DNA of 64,000 nucleotides from NCBI GenBank assembly GCA_003762715.1, contig RIBJ01000032.1, forward strand, positions 117,554-181,553, given 5' to 3'. This document shows, in pieces, positions 24,427-33,141 of the stretch. Numbering within the stretch: the stretch's first letter is position 1; each line of letters opens with the position of its first letter. A program made the translations under genes and the position numbers. The notes below the pieces were generated by a model that saw only the letters and a program-made list of their open reading frames with translations, made no database searches and was not told where the DNA came from. Source of the DNA: Muribaculaceae bacterium Isolate-104 (HZI) (GTDB taxonomy: Bacteria > Bacteroidota > Bacteroidia > Bacteroidales > Muribaculaceae).

Positions 24427-25328
24427 ATGGCAAAATCAACCAAATCCACCAAAGCATGTGGTTTTGATCCGGATAAATACCTTGAGGAACTGGAAGAGGA
24501 GTCCCGCAGGGAAAAAGAAGTTGCAAAGAAAAAGGAAGCTCGTATTATGGAGTATTCAATTCCATGGAACTTGAAAGATGAAAAGCCTCCGCTCCCGGAA
24601 ATGAAGCTGAACGCATGGCGTTACAGATGGGAGCCGGAAAATCTCGAAGAATTCATACCGAAGTACGGTGAGGAATGCAAGAGAATAATTGCGGAAATCA
24701 ATGCCGAAAATAAAAGGCGTCTCGATATGGTTCCGGATGTAAGGCGACCGGGCTACTCGGTGACGGGAAAGAAAATCGACACTGATGAGCCAACCAATCA
24801 ACCGGATGCACAGGCAAGCAGTCAACCGATCAGTCAACCAAGACAACGGAGACCGAGATACCGGACGATGCGGTGCAACCGCAACCTCAGTCTACCGGTA
24901 CACCGGTTACACCGTCCGCAGCTTCCGAGCCGGAAGTGAAAGATGTATTGCCTCCGTCATCGCCAATCACCGATGCTCCCGACGTTCAGAACTCCGACAC
25001 GGACAACGCTTCTGTTACGCAACAAGCTGAGTCGCGGCCAAACCCCGCCACCGTGGAACAATTGAAAAAGTCCCGCGTCAGTGCCAGGAAGGTCGATGCC
25101 GATTTCGAGGAATTGGCCCGGAGGTATCTCCACGTCGTAAGTCTCGGCGAGAAGAAGCCGGTGTTTCTTCCTCTTGAACTCCGCAAGGCTCTGGAAACCC
25201 TCGCCCAGTTGAGCGGTGTACCGAATCTTGCTCCGTCCCATATCGTCATCAACATTCTCAAAGCGTTCTTTGACGATAACCGCGAACTGATCAACCGCAA
25301 ACTCTCAGGTGTGAAATTAAGCATCTGA
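24427..25328 (+). pseudogene. DUF3408-family protein gene split by a frameshift
   Basis: Two frames form one protein. The first (24427-24939) encodes the N-terminal helical part (FDPDKYLEELEEESRREKE); the second, which has no proper start codon, continues with TKTTETEIPDDAVQP and the conserved C-terminal DUF3408 domain (ELARRYLHVVSLGEKKPVFL, then APSHIVINILKAFF). The frames switch around 24830-24850, consistent with loss of one base. DUF3408 proteins are common near mob genes. No clear slippery site is seen, so this is a mutation or a sequencing error. Confidence 0.75.
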
Positions 25329-25394
25329 AAACAGTGTTATTCAGGGCGTGGCGGTATCTTTCCACAAGGGTAATGGAGGGGCAAAGCGAGGTTA

Positions 25395-25481
25395 GATTTT
25401 TGTGACACAAAAATCGTCGCAACCCTGTTGCTCCCCTCGCCACCCTCCGTTACACCGGGTGGAGCGGTACACCGGTGTACC
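25395..25481 (+). other. Candidate oriT of IME-2
   Basis: GATTTTTGTG-A-CACAAAAATC (25395-25415) is a perfect 10-bp inverted repeat and GGTACACCGGTGTACC (25466-25481) a perfect palindrome. Both are in the 200-bp gap before mobC, in the same position as the inverted repeats before the other two mob gene pairs. Confidence 0.55.
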
Positions 25482-25529
25482 GAAGCCGCCTTGCCCCTCC
25501 ATGTTCAACCCCCTCAATCCCCCCAGCCA

Positions 25530-25913
25530 ATGAAACCCAAATCCCCGACCCGTAAGTCGAATATCAAGGCAGGACACCGTAACGGTCGTCCCTACTTGCC
25601 CGAAGAGGAGCGTCAATCCTATGTCCGACACACACGGTATAACGAAGCTGAAAATGCCCTCCTGCTTGCCAACGTCAGGCGAGCCGGTATGAAAAATGTA
25701 AGCGAATATATCCGCTCGGTGACGTTAAATCCCAACATTGTTCCACGGCTCAATGATTCCGAAATGAGACTCGTCCGGAATCTCTCCGGCATGAGCAACA
25801 ACTTCAACCAGCTTCTGCGCCTCTGCCATCAGCGCGGACTTGATGCAATGACCCGTGAAGTGCAATATTACCTTAGTCAATTCCGCGAACTCTTTGCGAA
25901 ATTAAGCTCTTGA
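25530..25913 (+). CDS. mobC: MobC-like relaxosome accessory protein
   Basis: 127-residue basic protein. The ATG at 25530 is preferred because the upstream part of the frame overlaps oriT-like repeats. It has a ribbon-helix-helix-like N-terminal part (HTRYNEAENALLLANVRRAG, then VSEYIRSVTLNP) and the conserved MobC helix pattern (LVRNLSGMSNNFNQLLRLCHQRG). The relaxase starts 6 bp downstream. Confidence 0.82.
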   Translation: MKPKSPTRKSNIKAGHRNGRPYLPEEERQSYVRHTRYNEAENALLLANVRRAGMKNVSEYIRSVTLNPNIVPRLNDSEMRLVRNLSGMSNNFNQLLRLCHQRGLDAMTREVQYYLSQFRELFAKLSS

Positions 25914-25919
25914 TTCCCT

Positions 25920-27356
25920 ATGATAGCATATATAATAGGCGGCTCCGGTTTTGGCGGGTGTGTCGATTACGTCACCCGTCGCAAGCTTGAAGAGAAGCTT
26001 CAGAAGGAACAGTCAAGGGGGCTGAAAGCCGATGAGAAAAAATATGAGAGCAATAGAGGTGAGGATATAATCGACCATCTTTCCAAAGACTGGAAGCTCA
26101 TATCCTCCTCCGGCGACATAAGGATATATGAAGGACGCAAGGCTATGGCTGACGACATCGCCCGTCCGTCGCGACAGCGTAAGCCAATCAAAGACCCTGT
26201 CGGTCACATATCCCTCGACTTCCATCCCGAAGACAAACCGCGAATGACTGATGAACTTATGGCAGAGGTGGCGCAGGACTATATGAGGCAGATGGGACTT
26301 GTCAACACACCATACATAGTGGTGCGTCACTTTGACAAGGCTCATCCGCACTGTCACATCGTTTTCAGCCGTGTTGACTATGAAGGCAAGATTCTGACGC
26401 AGACAACCAACTTCAAGAAGAACGAGCGCGTCTGCAAGGCTCTAAATCTGAAACACCGTCTGATGCAGGGCAAGAGCAAGCTCAACACGGATGTGTCAAA
26501 ACTCTGTGGCAAAGAGAAAGTCCGTTATCAGCTTGTCCATGACATTGCGAGAGTCTATCTTTCTCCATCAGTCACCGACTGGGATTCTTTCGTTGACTGG
26601 TTACATCGGAACGGCATAACCGTGAGAGAGAAAACCGGAAAGTCAGGGCGTGTCAATCTTTATTTCGGAGTTGGCGGGCAGGAATTCTGGTACAGGAAGC
26701 TTGACCCCTTTTTCAGCCGCGAGAATCTTGAATTGAAATTCAAGGCTCGGAGAGAGAAACTGCAGGAGGCAACGCCCAGACCCAAAGGGGGACAGCAACC
26801 AGTCCAGGAACCGGCGCCGAAGCATGTGCCTCAAACGTCCGAGGCTACAGGTCCATCTGTTGTACCAAAGCCAAAGGAGCAACCGAAACCGATTGTCATA
26901 CCGCCATTGCCGGATGGGTATATGGGAGCGCGGATTGCGCCTCACGAACTCGCCCGCTACCAAAAAGGCGATGCCGTTTGTGCCTACATATGCAAGCCCG
27001 ATGAAATTGTCGGCAAACATTACTGGATCTGGTATGATTTCAAGACAGCCCAGCCTCGATGTGAGCCTACGCCGCCACCCGCAGACCGTTATATCCCTGA
27101 GGCTTTCAAACAGCAGATGACAACTCCACGTGCAGCCTCCGTCAATATCTCTCAAGGTGCCGGGATACGGTTCTCATCGCCTTCTCTCGGTGGAAGCGTA
27201 TCCGAAGAACAAGGCTTCGCTCTCGGAGGCGGAGTGCCGGACGACTTCAAGCACTTCCTTGAAATGCACCCCGGCATGAGCTTCGAGGAAGCCAAACATC
27301 GCTTCCGTGACGAGCAGAAAGCCAAGCAACTACGTAAAGGTCCGAAACTTCACTAA
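25920..27356 (+). CDS. mobA: MobA-type relaxase
   Basis: 478-residue relaxase. N-terminal GGSGFGGCVDYVTR contains the likely catalytic Tyr (about residue 17); the metal-binding motif is HPHCHIVFSRVD near residue 145. The N-terminal 300 residues form the nicking domain; the proline-rich linker (about 285-335) and the C-terminal domain (IPPLPDGYMGARIAPHELAR) are variable. A terminator hairpin follows its stop. Confidence 0.88.
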   Translation: MIAYIIGGSGFGGCVDYVTRRKLEEKLQKEQSRGLKADEKKYESNRGEDIIDHLSKDWKLISSSGDIRIYEGRKAMADDIARPSRQRKPIKDPVGHISLDFHPEDKPRMTDELMAEVAQDYMRQMGLVNTPYIVVRHFDKAHPHCHIVFSRVDYEGKILTQTTNFKKNERVCKALNLKHRLMQGKSKLNTDVSKLCGKEKVRYQLVHDIARVYLSPSVTDWDSFVDWLHRNGITVREKTGKSGRVNLYFGVGGQEFWYRKLDPFFSRENLELKFKARREKLQEATPRPKGGQQPVQEPAPKHVPQTSEATGPSVVPKPKEQPKPIVIPPLPDGYMGARIAPHELARYQKGDAVCAYICKPDEIVGKHYWIWYDFKTAQPRCEPTPPPADRYIPEAFKQQMTTPRAASVNISQGAGIRFSSPSLGGSVSEEQGFALGGGVPDDFKHFLEMHPGMSFEEAKHRFRDEQKAKQLRKGPKLH

Positions 27357-27360
27357 TCAA

Positions 27361-27398
27361 AAATCCACCGAGAGAAAATCGCTTCTTTCGGTGGATTT
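27361..27398. terminator. Bidirectional terminator
   Basis: AAATCCACCGA (27361-27371) pairs with TCGGTGGATTT (27388-27398). It lies between the convergent relaxase and SDR genes. Confidence 0.75.
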
Positions 27399-27402
27399 AT
27401 GT

Positions 27403-28089
27403 TTACATCAGATGTTTTAATGCAAAGTTTATTATTCGCCATCGGCGAGTTACTATTAGCTTTTGTTGCTTTTTCTCAATGGCTTTGACTATCCTACGGC
27501 ATACTTTTTCAAGTGGCATTACCCAAAACAATCCATTGCCTTTTGCCATTCGGGTATCAACCAATCCGGGGCGAATCTCCGTAACAATTATATCCGTTCC
27601 TTTAGCTTTGCACTGCAATGATTTCGTGTAGTTTATCTGAAAAGCCTTTGATGCGCTGTAAGACGGGGCTATTGGAGTGGGTTGCAATCCCCCGACAGAC
27701 GTTATTGTGACAAGATGCCCGGATTTTTGCCGTTCAAAAAGATTGTAGATTGACGCAACAGCATTAGCCCAACCAATCACATTCACTGAAAGAGTGGATA
27801 ACTCAGTCTCGACCTCCAGATTCGGATTCAAATCTCCAATTCCGGCACAAACAATGGCCAAGTCAATCTGACCATATTTGTGTATGATTTCTTCCAAAGA
27901 ATTATCAAATAACTCGGTTTGGATAATATCACATAACACAGTGTGCGTATGCTCAGGGAAACTTCGTGCCATATCATCCAGCAGTTCTTTCCTTCTGCCT
28001 GTAACTATGACATTATGCCCCGATGAAACATAATACTTCCATAGAAAATGCCCGATTCCGGATGTAGCACCTATAATCAGAATATTCAT
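27403..28089 (-). CDS. Short-chain dehydrogenase/reductase
   Basis: 228-residue Rossmann-fold oxidoreductase. The cofactor motif is IIGATSGIGHFL, CAGIG is the NNAG-like motif, and the catalytic pair is YSASK, with the Ser in TITSVGG. Substrate is unknown. It starts 3 bp after the outer membrane protein gene and is probably co-transcribed. It does not look like an element gene. Confidence 0.9.
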   Translation of the reverse strand: MNILIIGATSGIGHFLWKYYVSSGHNVIVTGRRKELLDDMARSFPEHTHTVLCDIIQTELFDNSLEEIIHKYGQIDLAIVCAGIGDLNPNLEVETELSTLSVNVIGWANAVASIYNLFERQKSGHLVTITSVGGLQPTPIAPSYSASKAFQINYTKSLQCKAKGTDIIVTEIRPGLVDTRMAKGNGLFWVMPLEKVCRRIVKAIEKKQQKLIVTRRWRIINFALKHLM

Positions 28090-28092
28090 ATC

Positions 28093-30189
28093 CTACTTCA
28101 TTATCGCAGAGCCGGAGGAAGTGACAGTCTGGACTTCGTTGCCACGCTGCACTTTCTTTCCGAAACCGAATGTATAGCTTGCCGTGATGTTGACAAACTG
28201 ATGGCTACTCGAATTATATACAGTGTTGTATTGGTCAAAATATCTGCTCGTAAGGCTTGATGTCTGGTCAACCCAGTTTTTACGGAAGATGTTGACTGCA
28301 GACACGCTGACATTCCAATTGTTGTTACGCCATCCAAATTTTAGCTGATAAGCTGACTTACCGCGATAGAATGTGTCATGAAGAGAATACTGCATTAATC
28401 CCCGGTCGGCAGTGGAGAAATACAACGAGGCATAGAATGATTTCAGATAGTATGTCGCGCTGGCCGACACCATCAGATAATTGTATGTATCGCTATAAAT
28501 ACCGGTGAGTTTGCTAAACCACATTCGCGGTTGTACCTGCAACACAAGCGAGCGATTGAAAAAGCGTCCGGTAAACGAAACACCAATGTCGAAATTCTGA
28601 CAATCTCCGCTATTGACAATCGAGCGCAGCATCATGCCGTCAGGTCCGTCAGGCGTGAACAGAGGGACAGGTCTGTCGAAGTATCGGCTCCATCCACCCG
28701 AAGCGGAAATCTGATACCGATTGTTAGGAAGCCATGTGTATTGCAGGTCAACGGAACTCCAACGTGTGTTTTTCAGTTCGGGATTACCCGTCTTATACAG
28801 CAACTCGTTTTCCTGAATAACAGTCGGAGTCTTGTCTGACAAGTCAACAAAATTGCTGTTAAAGCTTGCTGTAAGATTCAGTGAGTGTTTCTGATTGAAG
28901 GCATATTGAGCGTCAAGATTAAAAAGAGGCACAGCATCCGACACACTCATACCGTTGATTTCGTTGCGTTCACCAATCAAACCGCCTTCAAACCGGCCAT
29001 AAAATTTTTCAGCCTGAAAAGTATAGCCAGCCATTGCGCCGTATGCCAATTGATGGAAACGTTCAATCGAAATGGTGGAGCCGGAATATTTTACCTTATC
29101 ATTGTTGAAAATGTAATAGCCTTGCAGATCAACCACATTTCGCTCGTTTATCGCCTTGTTGACCTGCAACATGATTTGCCCCATTGCAGCCTCATCACTG
29201 GCATTGGTATTAATTGCCGTTTCGCCCGCACCTTGATAAAGACTTTTGCTTTTTGTCTTCTGATATTGCAGTTTGGTAACTGTATTCAGCTGGAAATTCC
29301 TGCCGAGGTCAAAGTAGAAGTTGCCGGTCCATGTGGGATATATCACATTTGAACTTGATGTAGAAATATAGTCGGATGTCTGATATATCTTCGGGGTGAA
29401 TGTTACTGTTCCGTTGGAGTTAAGACGCGGTCTGTTGGTGGCGTCAAGTGATAATATGTTGGAAATAGACATTTTGTCCGTGCCATAGATAGCGCGAAAG
29501 GAAATACCGAGGTTGTTTTGCTGTAAACGGCTATAACCGATTTTATTTTCGCGTATAACCTCTTTCATTGTTCCATCAGCGGCAGGGAAACGGAAAATCT
29601 GCGTTCTGTCGGTTCCCTGATTATGGCGGTCAGTGTATTTGTCAGACACAATCATGTCGTATGTCATACGTTTGTATGACAATTTTCCATAGGCAAGGCC
29701 ACTTCCAGAACCGGCCATTATGTTGCCACGTCCAGTAAGTTTGGAATAACCGCCAAACTCATATCGCCTTAACTTGAAATTCACAACGTATGGTTTATGC
29801 TGATAGCGGGGGTCTGTGGGATATACGAGATACTCAACTTTTTTAACATCTTCCGGGCGAAGAGCTTCAAGCTGTTCCTGCGTTGCAGGCTGCATGTCAA
29901 TATAGATTGAAACAGGCTGTCCGTTAAGTGTGAGGACGGAGTTGGACACCGGATTAACCTGAATTTGAGGAATACCCATCTGCGACAGCAGGTCTATGGC
30001 ATCTTGTGCAGATTTTTTCTGATTGTTTCCTGGCAGATAGGTTGATACGGCAGGTTTGACGGTCTGCAACTGACCCTCAACCACAACCTCGTTGAGATTT
30101 TGCGTCTTGATGCTGTCGGGCATCTCAGTCTGCGCCATAATGTTGGTAGCGCATAGCAAAGAGAGGCTAATGAGAAGTATTGTCTTCAT
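28093..30189 (-). CDS. TonB-receptor-like outer membrane beta-barrel protein
   Basis: 698-residue outer membrane protein. The signal peptide is MKTILLISLSLLCATNIMAQ. A plug-like domain (LNEVVVEGQL, then DAIDLLSQMGIPQIQV and ALRPEDVKKVEYL) precedes a barrel with alternating aromatic strands; the C-terminus (NITASYTFGFGKKV) is barrel-like. No N-terminal carboxypeptidase-like repeat is present, as is usual for the small OMP_b-brl_3 group. The related cargo barrel at 35265-37349 shares the same arrangement. Ligand unknown. Confidence 0.85.
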   Translation of the reverse strand: MKTILLISLSLLCATNIMAQTEMPDSIKTQNLNEVVVEGQLQTVKPAVSTYLPGNNQKKSAQDAIDLLSQMGIPQIQVNPVSNSVLTLNGQPVSIYIDMQPATQEQLEALRPEDVKKVEYLVYPTDPRYQHKPYVVNFKLRRYEFGGYSKLTGRGNIMAGSGSGLAYGKLSYKRMTYDMIVSDKYTDRHNQGTDRTQIFRFPAADGTMKEVIRENKIGYSRLQQNNLGISFRAIYGTDKMSISNILSLDATNRPRLNSNGTVTFTPKIYQTSDYISTSSSNVIYPTWTGNFYFDLGRNFQLNTVTKLQYQKTKSKSLYQGAGETAINTNASDEAAMGQIMLQVNKAINERNVVDLQGYYIFNNDKVKYSGSTISIERFHQLAYGAMAGYTFQAEKFYGRFEGGLIGERNEINGMSVSDAVPLFNLDAQYAFNQKHSLNLTASFNSNFVDLSDKTPTVIQENELLYKTGNPELKNTRWSSVDLQYTWLPNNRYQISASGGWSRYFDRPVPLFTPDGPDGMMLRSIVNSGDCQNFDIGVSFTGRFFNRSLVLQVQPRMWFSKLTGIYSDTYNYLMVSASATYYLKSFYASLYFSTADRGLMQYSLHDTFYRGKSAYQLKFGWRNNNWNVSVSAVNIFRKNWVDQTSSLTSRYFDQYNTVYNSSSHQFVNITASYTFGFGKKVQRGNEVQTVTSSGSAIMK

Positions 30190-30273
30190 ATTGGAATGGT
30201 TCTTTATTTTATGACGCAAAGTAACGGCGTTTTGCAACAATAATCTTTAACAAATGTTGAAAAGGGACCCGAA

Positions 30274-30837
30274 TCAGATATTTTTCCGCAGTCTGCTCAG
30301 ATGTGTTTGCGTTATATTCAGAAAAGAGGCTATATCTTTGAGTGGAAACAGAGAAAACAAGTCGGGATGTTTTGAGATAAGATCGTTGTAACGTTGTTGA
30401 GCTGTCTTACAGTGCAAATCCATATATCGGTCATAGACCGTGGCAAACACAGCCTCAGTACCCATCATCACAATCTCCCTGAATTCGGAGTCTGATTTAA
30501 GACGTTCTCCCAATGTTGCCGTAGAGACACAATAAATCTCGCATGGGGTTTCCGCAATCACCGACGTTCTTGCCTTCTGACCTCGCAACGAAAAAGGAAA
30601 ATCAGTAACAAACTCTCCGGAAAACTCAAGTCCGAGTACATGTTCAGTTCCGTCATCACTGTACGCAACATATTTAAGTGTGCCTGATTTTATATATCCG
30701 AGATATCGAGCCACAGTTCCGGCGGAGAAAAAAGCATCGCCTCGGTCATACTGGCGTAATTCACCCTCTCGCAAGCATAGCTCACGCAGATAGTCCACAG
30801 CGGGGCTTTCAATATATGTATTGAAGTTATTCGTCAT
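30274..30837 (-). CDS. Crp/Fnr-family transcription regulator
   Basis: 187-residue regulator starting at ATG 30837, just before MTNNFNTYIESP; the extended frame upstream is not protein-like. It has a cNMP-binding-like barrel (ELRQYDRGDAFFSAGTVARY, then LEFSGEFVTDFPFSL) and a C-terminal HTH (PLKDIASFLNITQTHLSRLR). It is upstream of and in the same direction as the outer membrane gene, so local control is likely. Confidence 0.85.
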   Translation of the reverse strand: MTNNFNTYIESPAVDYLRELCLREGELRQYDRGDAFFSAGTVARYLGYIKSGTLKYVAYSDDGTEHVLGLEFSGEFVTDFPFSLRGQKARTSVIAETPCEIYCVSTATLGERLKSDSEFREIVMMGTEAVFATVYDRYMDLHCKTAQQRYNDLISKHPDLFSLFPLKDIASFLNITQTHLSRLRKNI

Positions 30838-31398
30838 AAACAATCGTACCGTGGCTCTCGGCATTGGTTCATAAAGAAAACGTGAGCCAACTATGCCACG
30901 TCCCAACTTGAAGGCCCTGAGAAAGCCGGTGAGCAGATGTAACAATAGCAGCCCACGCTATAAGCGTGAGAACCACTATGCTATCCTTGCTCGGTAGAAA
31001 GTTTCTCAGGTTTTCAAGTCGCAAGACATGCATAACGCTTCTTATTTATCAAAATGTCGTGGGTAAACTTGTGTCAACCCGACCACAAAGGTACGAAAAT
31101 TTTATGGGATTTTAACGATTAAACGTGGTGACCCAGCGAAATTTTGGCTAAGGTCACCACATTTTTATGGCTCGAAGGTGGTTAAAGTCTGTTAAAGTTT
31201 GGAGTTGTGGGGAGGTTGTGTAGGGTTTAATGACGCTGAATGGATTTGGATAAATTTAAATTGTGCACTGATTATCAGCATATTAAGCAACTAAAAGAAA
31301 AGATATGCGCTTGCTCTTACACGCATAACGTACAATATCACAGCGCGTTAGCGTGGGTGCGGTGACTTTTGTGGTGACCTGGAGGGGTGTGGTTGAAT
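30838..31398. other. Gap between Crp/Fnr gene and IME-3 end
   Basis: No gene is seen. It contains GGTGACC-type direct repeats (31118-31130 and 31363-31380) and a GC-rich palindromic motif (GCGCGTTAGCGTGGG). It is probably the chromosomal side of the insertion site of IME-3. Confidence 0.4.
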
Positions 31399-31448
31399 AA
31401 AAGACCGCTAACTCATTGAGAATTAGCGGTCTTTTGTGGTGCCACCAG
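31399..31448. other. Left end of IME-3: hairpin and att-like module
   Basis: AAAAGACCGC (31399-31408) pairs with GCGGTCTTTT (31426-31435) around TGAGAATTAGCG (31417-31428); GTGGTGCCACCAG follows at 31436-31448. Its complement, CTGGTGGCACCAC, looks like a tRNA acceptor 3' end, and the hairpin like a terminator behind it. The same two elements recur at the right end with different spacing. Confidence 0.5.
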
Positions 31449-31565
31449 CAATATAAATGTTAAATTATTATCAATCAGCTTTAATTGTAATTAATACTAA
31501 TATACTGATAATAAAGCGAATTAAATCATTTTTAATTTAGTCGGATAGTAAGAGATTCAAGAAAG

Positions 31566-31589
31566 ATAGTGACTATTGTAGTGACTATT
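31566..31589 (+). repeat. Tandem ATAGTGACTA boxes, left arm
   Basis: Two copies of the TAGTGACTA box lie at 31566-31589, just upstream of the integrase gene, and the same tandem occurs at 43850-43871 at the other end. Direct repeats near both termini are typical arm-binding sites of tyrosine recombinases. Confidence 0.6.
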
Positions 31590-31602
31590 CAAGAAAAGTC
31601 AC

Positions 31603-31610
31603 TAACTTTG
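31603..31610 (+). promoter_or_regulatory. -7 box of integrase gene
   Basis: TAACTTTG at 31603-31610, 39 bp before the ATG at 31649. The upstream -33 region overlaps the arm-like repeats, so integrase binding may repress its own gene. Confidence 0.5.
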
Positions 31611-31648
31611 CAGTGTCAGATTCATAAGGGAATCAGACCTTGATTTAT

Positions 31649-33085
31649 ATGGCAAAATCTCTTTCCCGGTTCTTCATCCGCAAGCAGGACGAAAAGAACG
31701 AAATAGCCACCCTTTTCTTTAGGGTGCAGAACAAGAAACATAAGGTTGACACTCTCTTCTCGTCTCAAATCCGCGTGAATGTGGCTGAATGGAAAGGTGC
31801 GTTATCGTGCCCTGAAAAATGGATGCGACACCAACGTGCGAATTTCAATCTGCATGATTCCCTCAACAGGATTGCGCTTGTTGTAAAGTCCGAGGTCGAA
31901 GGTATGTCTTTCGACAAATCTCATGTCGAAACGGAAATCCTTGCTATCGCCAATCCCAAGAAGGCAGAGGCAATAATGAAAGCCAAACGCGAGGAGGAAG
32001 AGCGTCAGCAAGAGGAACAGAGAATCAAAGCAGACCAGGAGCGACTGATAAAGGAAGGCATCGACGCCGAGCGTGCCAAAATATGGAATTTCCTCAACCA
32101 CTTCTGTGAAGAGATAAAGAGCGGCGCCAGGCTGAACGGACATAACAGATATGCACCGGGGACAGTCAAGGCATGGTTCAGTTTCCGGAAACTCTATGAC
32201 ATGTTCGACAAGAAGCACCGTTTCACATGGTCTCAAGTTGACCGTGCTTTCGTCACCAAGTTCCTTGCTTTTATGGAGAAGAACGATTACATGGTATCGG
32301 CGCAGAACAAGTATCTTGTTGATCTCCGCGCCATTGTCAATTACGCCTACCTTGACGGCATCCACGACAACGACCGCGCCATGCAATATTTCTCCAAGAA
32401 GAAAATCGAGGATGGAGACAAGGCGATAGAAATTTACCTTTCCGAAGCCGAGTTGCAGGCATTATACGAAATGCCATTGTCAGGTAAACAGGACGAGGTA
32501 CGAGATATTTTTCTTGTCGGCTGCTACACCTGTCAGCGAGTGAGCGATTACAACGACATAGACAAAGACTGTTTCACGACGACCGCGAAGGGAACACCCG
32601 TTATACGACTCGTTCAGAAGAAAACGCGCAATGAGGTAAAGATTCCGATAATGAATCCCAATCTCAGAGCCATCTGTGATAAATACGCCTACAATCTCCC
32701 TTCGGTGGTTGATGTGATACTCAACCGTTACATCAAGGATATTCTGAAAAATCTGTCCGAATCTGTCCCTACACTCGGCAAGATTGTTACTACCAAACTC
32801 ACCATGAAGCAGAAGAAACTTGTGAAAGATGGCAAACTCGTTGTCGAGCGTAACGAAAAGGGAGAGGTGATAATGCCTCGCTACAAGTGCGTGACAACCC
32901 ACACAGCCCGCCGTAGCGGAATCACCAACATGTACCTAACCCACAAATACTCCATAGTACAGATGATGCACGTCAGCGGCCACAAGACACAAAAGACCTT
33001 TATGGACTATATCAAACTCTCCTCGGACGAAATCGCCGACGAGATAGACGCAATCGCTAATGGCGCAAAATCCGAAGTATTTTGA
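31649..33085 (+). CDS. Tyrosine recombinase/integrase of IME-3
   Basis: 478-residue integrase with an N-terminal Arm-DNA-binding-like domain (residues 1-100), a SAM-like core-binding domain (about 160-250) and a catalytic domain. Catalytic residues are in CQRVSDYND (Arg), KKTRNEVKIPI (Lys), HTARRSG (His, Arg), HVSGHKTQ (His) and FMDYIKL (Tyr). An insertion before the HTARRSG motif (around TKLTMKQKKLV) is notable. The ATG at 31649 is preferred over the upstream TTG. Confidence 0.92.
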   Translation: MAKSLSRFFIRKQDEKNEIATLFFRVQNKKHKVDTLFSSQIRVNVAEWKGALSCPEKWMRHQRANFNLHDSLNRIALVVKSEVEGMSFDKSHVETEILAIANPKKAEAIMKAKREEEERQQEEQRIKADQERLIKEGIDAERAKIWNFLNHFCEEIKSGARLNGHNRYAPGTVKAWFSFRKLYDMFDKKHRFTWSQVDRAFVTKFLAFMEKNDYMVSAQNKYLVDLRAIVNYAYLDGIHDNDRAMQYFSKKKIEDGDKAIEIYLSEAELQALYEMPLSGKQDEVRDIFLVGCYTCQRVSDYNDIDKDCFTTTAKGTPVIRLVQKKTRNEVKIPIMNPNLRAICDKYAYNLPSVVDVILNRYIKDILKNLSESVPTLGKIVTTKLTMKQKKLVKDGKLVVERNEKGEVIMPRYKCVTTHTARRSGITNMYLTHKYSIVQMMHVSGHKTQKTFMDYIKLSSDEIADEIDAIANGAKSEVF

Positions 33086-33129
33086 CGATAATCCAAAACG
33101 GGAAGCGTCGCAATATCAGGAATTTTAAT

Positions 33130-33137
33130 TACATTTG
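33130..33137 (+). promoter_or_regulatory. -7 box directly before the RhuM-Fic gene
   Basis: TACATTTG at 33130-33137 is followed by CATT and the ATG at 33142, the same spacing as at 20300-20312, suggesting a leaderless or nearly leaderless mRNA. Confidence 0.5.
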
Positions 33138-33141
33138 CATT

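Larger units (their letters stand above)
21180..27356 (+). mobile_element. IME-2, mobilizable element without visible integrase
   Basis: HTH protein, DUF5906 helicase/primase, repeat-rich intergenic region, DUF3408 gene (frameshifted), oriT-like palindromes, MobC and relaxase occur in the standard order. No recombinase gene belongs to it in this window; it may rely on the integrase of a neighbouring element or have lost its own. The ends are not defined by repeats; limits are approximate. Confidence 0.5.

Noticed and set aside
24830..24850. Programmed -1 frameshift in the DUF3408 gene
   Set aside because: No slippery heptamer or downstream pseudoknot is visible; a plain one-base deletion explains the data better.
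31436..31448. Complete tRNA gene at the IME-3 end
   Set aside because: Only an acceptor-like GGTGCCACCAG is present; no T, anticodon or D arm can be found on either strand at either end.
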